Source: Oscillospiraceae bacterium (GTDB lineage: Bacteria; Bacillota_A; Clostridia; Oscillospirales; WRJC01). Taken from it: a stretch of 11,039 nt of DNA. Location of the stretch: NCBI GenBank assembly GCA_009785015.1, contig WQXD01000095.1, forward strand, positions 1 through 11,039, given 5' to 3'. A model generated the notes under the pieces. That model worked only from the letters and a program-made list of their open reading frames with translations, searched no databases and was not told the origin of the DNA. The first letter of the stretch is position 1; each line of letters starts with the position of its first letter. A program made the position numbers and the translations under genes. This document shows positions 1 to 4,689 of the stretch, piece after piece.

Positions 1-38
1 GCACTCGTTTTTTCGATGACACCTTGTCAACCTATCTT

Positions 39-67
39 ATTGTATCACAATTTTTCCCGTTTGTCAA
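39..67 (-). promoter_or_regulatory. Leftward sigma-A-type promoter
   Basis: Read on the minus strand there is a perfect TTGACA (67 to 62), a 17-base spacer, and TACAAT (44 to 39) preceded by TGA, giving an extended -10. The GTGATACAAT core resembles the GTGATATAAT core of the rightward promoters at 320, 3096 and 8792, so it may belong to the same promoter family. It would drive a gene to the left of the window. Assignment rests on consensus match and spacing only. Confidence 0.55.
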
Positions 68-245
68 CCATTTTTTCGGCCTTTTTTTACTTTTTTTACC
101 TCAAACTCGGGCGGTCAAAACGGACAAAACCGATATGAGGGCGGCGGTCAGTTTTTTTGCAAACGAATAATTCATCAAAATACCCTGAATGTGTAAATTT
201 TTAAATATATATCAAACCATTGACAAGTTTTTTTCATTATATCGC

Positions 246-359
246 AAAAAAGCGCAAAATTCAACAGATAAAATCGGATAAACTAAAAATATTTTTTCGC
301 GCCGCCCGATTCAAAATTATTGACATGGTTTGACGCTGTGTGATATAATGAAAACAACG
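246..359 (+). repeat. Promoter-region direct repeat, copy A
   Basis: This stretch is closely matched by 3025-3143. Both copies begin with AAAAAAGCGCAAAATTCAAC, continue through GATAAAAT, AAAAATATTTTT and CGCCCGATT, and end in the TTGACA...TATAAT promoter. Copy A has 10 extra bases (CGGATAAACT) after GATAAAAT. Copy B has extra bases before TTGACA and a 9-base duplication in the -10 region. The pair flanks gene 1 plus pstB, which points to duplication of a promoter-bearing segment. Confidence 0.8.
320..349 (+). promoter_or_regulatory. Promoter of the first RCC1-SLH gene
   Basis: TTGACA (320-325) is followed by an 18-base spacer and a perfect TATAAT (344-349). TG occurs one base upstream of the -10, making an extended -10. 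Transcription would start near 356, leaving a 5' leader of about 60 bases before the ATG at 417. The element is repeated upstream of the genes at 3180 and 8872. Confidence 0.8.
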
Positions 360-398
360 AAAAAAACGGGGTATTTTATTATCGACGATTGTCAAATC

Positions 399-405
399 AG
401 GAGGG
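399..405 (+). promoter_or_regulatory. Ribosome binding site that decides the start at 417
   Basis: AGGAGGG lies 11 bases before the ATG at 417. An in-frame ATG at 408 is only 2 bases from it, too close to be used, and a further in-frame ATG at 330 lies inside the promoter. The same arrangement (a near ATG and a usable ATG 9 bases later) occurs before the gene at 8872. Confidence 0.75.
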
Positions 406-416
406 AAATGTATATC

Positions 417-2192
417 ATGAAAACAAAAAACAAAAAAGCATTGTCGGCGCTGCTTGGTTTCGCTCTGGTATTCGGATTGTTCGCCTTTGCGCCGTTTTCG
501 GCGGGCGCGGAGGGCGGCGCCGGCCCCGTAGCCGGCGCGGGCTACAGTTACACGGTGGCAATAGACGGCGAGGGCAGCCTTTGGGCTTGGGGGATCAACT
601 ATTACGGGCAGTTGGGCGACGGCACGACAGATAACAGAAACGCGCCGAAAAAAATAGCGTCCGGGAAAAAATTCACTCGGGTTTCGGCGGGGTATGGCCA
701 CACGGTGGCAATAGACAGCGACGGCGGCCTCTGGGCCTGGGGATGGAACCAGTACGGGCAGCTCGGCGACGGCACGACAGATGACAAAAAAGAGCCGACG
801 CGGATAGCGCCCAAAGTGAAGTTCGCGCAGGTTGCGGTGGGCGGCGATCACGCGGTTGCAATAGACAGCGAGGGAAACCTCTGGGCCTGGGGGCGCAACC
901 AGTACGGGCAGCTCGGCGACGGCACGACAGCTCATAAAAAAGAACCGACAAAAATAGCGTCCAAAGTGAAGTTCGCGCAGGTTTCGGCGGGCGCCTTTCA
1001 CACGGTGGCAATAGACAGCGAGGGCAGCCTCTGGGCCTGGGGGGATAACCTGTACGGGCAGCTCGGCGACGGCACGAATACGGACAAAAAAGAGCCGGCG
1101 AAAGTAGCGTCCGGAAAAAAGTTCGCGCAGATTTCCGCGGGCGACCTTCACACGGAGGCAATAGACAGCGACGGCGGCCTCTGGGCCTGGGGGAACAACG
1201 ATTACGGGCAGCTCGGCGACGGCACGACGACAAAGAGAAAAGAACCGGCGAAAATAGCCTCCGAAACGAAATTCGCGCAGGTTTCCGCGGGCGGCGCTCA
1301 CACGGCGGCAATAGACAGCGAAGGCAGCCTCTGGGCCTGGGGACGCAACCAGTACGGGCAGTTCGGCGACGGTACGACGACAAGCAAAAAAGAGCCGGCG
1401 CGAATAGTCTCCGAAACGAAATTCGCGCAGGTTTCGACGGGCGCCTATCACACGCTGGCAATCGCCGGCGACGGCAGCCTCTGGGCGTGGGGATGGAACA
1501 ATTACGGGCAGATTGGCGACGGCACGAATACAGACAGAAAGGTTCCCGTAAAAATAATAAACGCCGCAGTCAACACACCGGATCCGAAACCGTTCCCGTT
1601 TGAGGATGTGCGGGAGGGCGATTGGTACTACGACGACGTAAAGACAGCGTGGCAGTCGGGCCTCATCAACGGCAAATCCGATAAACTGTTTGCCCCCGGC
1701 GACAACCTCACATACGCAGAAGCGGTCAAACTCGCCGCGTGCATGCACCAACTCTACACCACGGGCACGGTCACCCTGACCCCCGGCGCGGGCGGCGACT
1801 GGCACAGCACATACGTGAGCTACGCCAAGGCGAACAACATCATCGCCAAGGACTACGCGTGGAACATGCCCGCCACGAGGGCGGGCTACATGGAGATATT
1901 CGCCGGCGCGCTGCCGGATGACGCGCTCGCGGCGGTCAACACGGTGCCGGACGGGTCGATACCGGACGTGCCGACATCGCACGCGCAGGCATCGGCGATA
2001 TACAAGCTGTACCGTGCGGGCATCGTACAGGGAGTAGACACGGTGACGCGCGAATGCAACCCCGATTCGAATATCCGGCGCAGCGAGGTTGCGGCGATCC
2101 TCACGCGCATGATGAATCCGGGCAAGCGCGTCGAGTTTGCCCTAACACTGCACTTTTTCGTCAACTGTCAGCCGAACCTTCCGGTGATGTAG
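417..2192 (+). CDS. Secreted RCC1-like beta-propeller protein with three SLH repeats
   Basis: Predicted 591-residue cell-surface protein. A signal peptide (about residues 1-31, Lys-rich start, hydrophobic core, AGA cleavage-type end) is followed by seven RCC1-type repeats with the core LWAWGxNxYGQLGDGT, spaced exactly 50 residues apart, as in a seven-bladed propeller. From about residue 392 there are three SLH repeats: a clear one (FEDV...DWYYDDV...GLINGKSD...FAPGDNLTYAEA), a degenerate one (TRAGY), and one near 514-570 ending in RRSEVAAILTRMM. In the family SLH repeats bind secondary cell-wall polymer, so the propeller is probably displayed on the wall. The ligand is unknown. The last 17 residues, after KRVEF, do not match the sibling genes, which stop 3 residues after that point. 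The tail reads into the 3' end of the convergent pstB, suggesting a lost stop codon. Monocistronic from its own promoter. Confidence 0.88.
   Translation: MKTKNKKALSALLGFALVFGLFAFAPFSAGAEGGAGPVAGAGYSYTVAIDGEGSLWAWGINYYGQLGDGTTDNRNAPKKIASGKKFTRVSAGYGHTVAIDSDGGLWAWGWNQYGQLGDGTTDDKKEPTRIAPKVKFAQVAVGGDHAVAIDSEGNLWAWGRNQYGQLGDGTTAHKKEPTKIASKVKFAQVSAGAFHTVAIDSEGSLWAWGDNLYGQLGDGTNTDKKEPAKVASGKKFAQISAGDLHTEAIDSDGGLWAWGNNDYGQLGDGTTTKRKEPAKIASETKFAQVSAGGAHTAAIDSEGSLWAWGRNQYGQFGDGTTTSKKEPARIVSETKFAQVSTGAYHTLAIAGDGSLWAWGWNNYGQIGDGTNTDRKVPVKIINAAVNTPDPKPFPFEDVREGDWYYDDVKTAWQSGLINGKSDKLFAPGDNLTYAEAVKLAACMHQLYTTGTVTLTPGAGGDWHSTYVSYAKANNIIAKDYAWNMPATRAGYMEIFAGALPDDALAAVNTVPDGSIPDVPTSHAQASAIYKLYRAGIVQGVDTVTRECNPDSNIRRSEVAAILTRMMNPGKRVEFALTLHFFVNCQPNLPVM
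541..1566 (+). repeat. Seven 150-bp blade repeats
   Basis: The TGGGC of each LWAWG motif falls at 582, 732, 882, 1032, 1182, 1332 and 1482, a period of exactly 150 bases with no indels. The blocks CTCTGGGCCTGGGG and TACGGGCAGCTCGGCGACGG recur almost unchanged. Differences concentrate in the codons just after WG, in the stretch after GDGT, and in the residues before HT. The last unit is cut short after KINAAVN. The repeats encode the propeller blades. Confidence 0.92.
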
Positions 2193-2971
2193 TTTTCCGT
2201 TCTCGGGTCTTTTGGGTTTGAAAACATTTCCGTGGTGGGCGCATACTCCACCAATGTGCCCACCCTGTCGGAACCTATCATCATAAAAGCGGACATATCC
2301 GAAATTCTGGCGGCCTGTTCCATGCTGTGGGTGACTATCAGGATCGTGTATTTTTTTACCAATTCGAGCATCAGATCTTCGATTTTCATGGTGGATTCGG
2401 GGTCGAGCGCGCTGCACGATTCGTCCATCAGTATCACATCGGGCATAATGGCGAGCGCTCGCGCGATGCAAAGGCGCTGCTGCTGCCCCGGCGACAGCGA
2501 AAGCCCCGGTTTTTTGAGGCTGTCCTTCACCTCGTCCCAGAGCGCGGCCTGGGAGAGGCTTTTTTCGAGGATTTCCGCCAGTTCGCCCTTTTTCTTCACG
2601 CCGTGGCTTTTCGGGCCTATTACAATGTTGTCGTAGATGCTCATGGGGAAAACGTTGGGCTTTTGGAAAACCATGCCGACTTTTTTTCTCAGCTCGGTCG
2701 CGTCGGCGCCTTTGTCGTAGACGGAGATTCCGTCAAGTAACACGGTCCCTTGTACGCATACGCCCGGAACCAGATCGTTCATGCGGTTGAAAAGGCGCAG
2801 AAGCGACGATTTCCCGCAGCCGGACGGCCCTATGATCGCCGTGATTTTGCGGTCGAAAATATCAAATGTTATATCTTTTAACGCCTGAAAACCGCCGTAA
2901 AATAAATTTACGGCATTTGTTTTGATTTTTACAGGGGAATCACACGATGACTGAAAAAAAATATCCTCCAC
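2168..2971 (-). CDS. pstB: Phosphate ABC transporter ATP-binding protein PstB (orphan)
   Basis: Predicted 267-residue cytoplasmic ATPase that would energise phosphate import by PstSCA. Visible motifs in order: A-loop Tyr25 in LFYGGFQAL, Walker A GPSGCGKSS (48-56), NRMNDL, Q-loop VGMVFQKPN with Gln103, signature LSPGQQQR (159-166), Walker B VILMDE (179-184), D-loop SALDP, switch His215 in IVTHSMEQAARISD, and the PstB-typical end ENYITGRFG. Length is normal. Oddities: LSPGQ instead of the usual LSGGQ, DESCSALDP where DEPxSALDP is usual, and about five extra residues (SDRVG) before LVEY. I chose the GTG at 2971 because GGAGG lies 6 bases upstream. An adjacent in-frame GTG at 2974 leaves only 3 bases, and the in-frame ATG at 3016 has no ribosome binding site. 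No pstS, pstC, pstA or phoU is near. Its end overlaps the convergent RCC1-SLH gene by 25 bases. Confidence 0.9.
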   Translation of the reverse strand: MEDIFFQSSCDSPVKIKTNAVNLFYGGFQALKDITFDIFDRKITAIIGPSGCGKSSLLRLFNRMNDLVPGVCVQGTVLLDGISVYDKGADATELRKKVGMVFQKPNVFPMSIYDNIVIGPKSHGVKKKGELAEILEKSLSQAALWDEVKDSLKKPGLSLSPGQQQRLCIARALAIMPDVILMDESCSALDPESTMKIEDLMLELVKKYTILIVTHSMEQAARISDMSAFMMIGSDRVGTLVEYAPTTEMFSNPKDPRTENYITGRFG

Positions 2972-2977
2972 CACAAG

Positions 2978-2982
2978 CCTCC
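2978..2982 (-). promoter_or_regulatory. Ribosome binding site for pstB
   Basis: Read on the minus strand, GGAGG at 2982-2978 is 6 bases before the GTG at 2971. A second GGAGG (2969-2965) lies just inside the gene but has no in-frame ATG, GTG or TTG at a suitable distance, so the upstream one sets the start. Confidence 0.6.
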
Positions 2983-3014
2983 GCCACAAAAGTTTTTTTA
3001 TTATACCGTATATC

Positions 3015-3043
3015 ATAATACCATAAAAAAGCGCAAAATTCAA
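3015..3043 (-). promoter_or_regulatory. Possible pstB promoter
   Basis: On the minus strand TTGAAT (3043-3038) is followed by a 17-base spacer and TATTAT (3020-3015) preceded by TGG, an extended -10 form. Transcription would begin around 3008, giving a leader of about 37 bases before the GTG. A second AT-rich box, TATAAT at 3005-3000, has no good -35 partner. The element lies inside the duplicated promoter region (copy B), back to back with the rightward promoter at 3096. Confidence 0.45.
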
Positions 3044-3143
3044 CAGATAAAATAAAAATATTTTTCGCGGCGCCCGATTTAACGATTTAAAATTGTTGAC
3101 ACGGCTTGACGGCTTGTGATATATGTGATATAATGAAAAAAAC
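3025..3143 (+). repeat. Promoter-region direct repeat, copy B
   Basis: Second copy of the 246-359 region, with the same order of blocks (AAAAAAGCGCAAAATTCAAC, GATAAAAT, AAAAATATTTTT, CGCCCGATTT, TTGACA, TTGACG, TATAAT). It lacks 10 bases present in copy A, has an insertion before TTGACA and a 9-base tandem duplication in the -10 region. The copy sits between the divergent pstB and solute-binding protein genes. Confidence 0.8.
3096..3134 (+). promoter_or_regulatory. Promoter of the SBP / RCC1-SLH / SBP operon, with duplicated -10
   Basis: TTGACA at 3096-3101 is 18 bases from TATATG (3120-3125), the ancestral spacing. A 9-base tandem duplication of TGTGATATA (3115-3132) creates a perfect TATAAT at 3129-3134, which is 27 bases from TTGACA but exactly 17 bases from TTGACG (3106-3111). 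The working pair is therefore probably TTGACG with the second -10, which also has the TGn extension. The start of the first gene is at 3180. Confidence 0.7.
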
Positions 3144-3179
3144 CAAGATATTTCATCATGCTTTTGTGAGGTAATACCT

Positions 3180-4655
3180 ATGAAAAAATCGCTTATTGTA
3201 TTTCTGGCGCTCTTTGCCCTGACGGCGGCTTCATGCGGCCCCGCGGCGGTAGATAACCATTCAAACGAACAAAACACGGCAGACAACCGGGCAGAACACC
3301 CGGACACGGATGAGACGGCCCGGGCGCCCTCCCTGAATTTGCCGGAATACGATTTGGGCGGGGCGGAGATGATTTTTTTGGTCCGGGGCGGCGACGCGTA
3401 CGAATGGGACGCCATAGATATATACGCGGAAGCCGAAACGGGCGAACCCGTAAATGATATAATATACAAAAGGAACCGTCTTTTGGAGCAGAAATACAAC
3501 ACCGCGCTAAAAGAGATCCCGACCCCGGTGGGGACCATGCACACCACGGTTTCAAAAGTCGTGAAAGCGGGGGACTCGCTGTACAGCGCGGTGATAGCCA
3601 ACGCCATAGAAAGTTTTTCCATAGCGACCGCCGATTTGGTTTTGGATTTATGCGAGGTTCCGCATATCGGACTTGACAGGCCCTGGTGGGACGGCGCCCT
3701 GAACAAAAACCTGTCGATATGCGCCAAGCAGTTTTACGCGGCGAGCGCGGCCAACGTGATGGCGTATGAAGCGACATGGATAGCGATGTTCAACAAAAAA
3801 ATGCTGACGGACAACTGGTATGATCCCGCCAATATATATGAAATGGTAAAAAACGGCACCTGGACGCTTGACAATTATACGGCATTGACGAAAGATTATG
3901 TCGTGGATGTGAACAACGACGCCAAAATGAACGCGGAGGACCGGTACGGCACCTCGGGCCAGGGCTCGATGGGAACCGGCTTTTATATCGGGGCGGGCCT
4001 GAGGTATGTGGAAAAAGACGAAAACGACAATCTGATCTTCAAGGAGTTTGACGAGCGCGCGGCGAATCTCCTCGAAAAAGTGACCGAAATCTGCAAAATC
4101 AATGTCGGGTTCAACTCGCACGGCTCAATGAACAATTCGGGCAATCCGGAATACGGCCGCGTGCTGCTCGCCGAAAACCGCGCGCTCTTTTTCACCGAGA
4201 CTCTGCTGTGCGTGCGGGCGCTGCGCGATATGGCGAATGATTTCGGCGTCGTCCCGATGCCCAAATACGATGAAGAGCAGGAAAAGTATATTTCGCTGGT
4301 GCACCACTGGGCCGCCTCGCTGACTTCGGTTCCGGCGAACTGCCCCGACGCCGAAGCGGCGGGCATAATACTCGAGGAAATGGCGTATCAGTCAAAGCAG
4401 ACGGTGTTGCCGGTGTATTTTGACATAGCGATAAACGGGAAATATCTGCGCGACGACGAATCGGTGGAGATGATAGACTACATCATGGAAAACCGCGTTA
4501 TAGACCTGGGGGTGGCGAACGATTACGGAAATTTGGACAGCCGCATATTGGACGCCGTCTACAAGGGGAATTATACTTTCTCGTCGATATATGAAAAAAA
4601 CGGGGACGCCGTCCGCAAGAAACTCGAAAACATAATGGCGGCCATAACCGGTTGA
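3180..4655 (+). CDS. Extracellular solute-binding lipoprotein (ABC type), copy 1
   Basis: Predicted 491-residue lipoprotein. MKKSLIVFLALFALTAASC is a short lipoprotein signal with the lipidated Cys at residue 19, followed by an Asn/Asp/Glu-rich tether to about residue 50. The rest resembles the family-1 (sugar or oligosaccharide type) solute-binding proteins of Clostridia: EMIFLVRG, GEPVNDIIYKRNRLLEQKY, PWWDGALNKNLSI, ATWIAMFNKKML and a C-terminal VVPMPKYDEEQEKY...VHHWAASLTSVP block. A stretch near 243-255 (DVNNDAKMNAEDRYG) resembles a calcium-loop motif but lacks the usual Gly. It is paralogous to the protein at 7129. First gene of an operon: GAGG lies 8 bases before the ATG, and the next gene starts 34 bases after the stop. 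No permease or ATPase partner for it is in the window, so the substrate cannot be inferred. The family assignment is firmer than any ligand. Confidence 0.85.
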   Translation: MKKSLIVFLALFALTAASCGPAAVDNHSNEQNTADNRAEHPDTDETARAPSLNLPEYDLGGAEMIFLVRGGDAYEWDAIDIYAEAETGEPVNDIIYKRNRLLEQKYNTALKEIPTPVGTMHTTVSKVVKAGDSLYSAVIANAIESFSIATADLVLDLCEVPHIGLDRPWWDGALNKNLSICAKQFYAASAANVMAYEATWIAMFNKKMLTDNWYDPANIYEMVKNGTWTLDNYTALTKDYVVDVNNDAKMNAEDRYGTSGQGSMGTGFYIGAGLRYVEKDENDNLIFKEFDERAANLLEKVTEICKINVGFNSHGSMNNSGNPEYGRVLLAENRALFFTETLLCVRALRDMANDFGVVPMPKYDEEQEKYISLVHHWAASLTSVPANCPDAEAAGIILEEMAYQSKQTVLPVYFDIAINGKYLRDDESVEMIDYIMENRVIDLGVANDYGNLDSRILDAVYKGNYTFSSIYEKNGDAVRKKLENIMAAITG

Positions 4656-4689
4656 TGATTTTTTAAGTTTAAACAGGAGGGAAGTTACC

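Larger units (their letters stand above)
1..416. other. AT-rich intergenic region with divergent promoters
   Basis: No convincing gene is visible in this 416-base stretch. It is rich in A and T runs and holds two outward-facing promoter-like elements: one on the minus strand near 39-67 and one on the plus strand at 320-349. It also carries the first copy of a promoter-region direct repeat (246-359). The long minus-strand reading frame entering from the right is the antisense shadow of the repeat-rich gene that begins at 417. The gene read by the leftward promoter would lie outside the window. Confidence 0.7.

Noticed and set aside
220..243. Extra plus-strand promoter TTGACA...TATATC
   Set aside because: The spacer is only 12 bases, and the strong promoter at 320-349 explains the gene.
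541..1566. CRISPR-like array
   Set aside because: Units are 150 bp, in frame and encode blades; there are no short repeats with unique spacers.
261..1982. 573-codon open frame on the minus strand opposite the first RCC1-SLH gene
   Set aside because: The 150-base repeat is a multiple of three and stop-poor in this frame, so the antisense stays open by repetition. No ribosome binding site or family match; the plus-strand protein has a signal peptide and known domains.
2972..3727. Upstream extension of the pstB reading frame to about 519 codons
   Set aside because: It would run through the promoter region and antisense to the solute-binding lipoprotein; PstB homology begins only after 2971 and the extra part resembles nothing.
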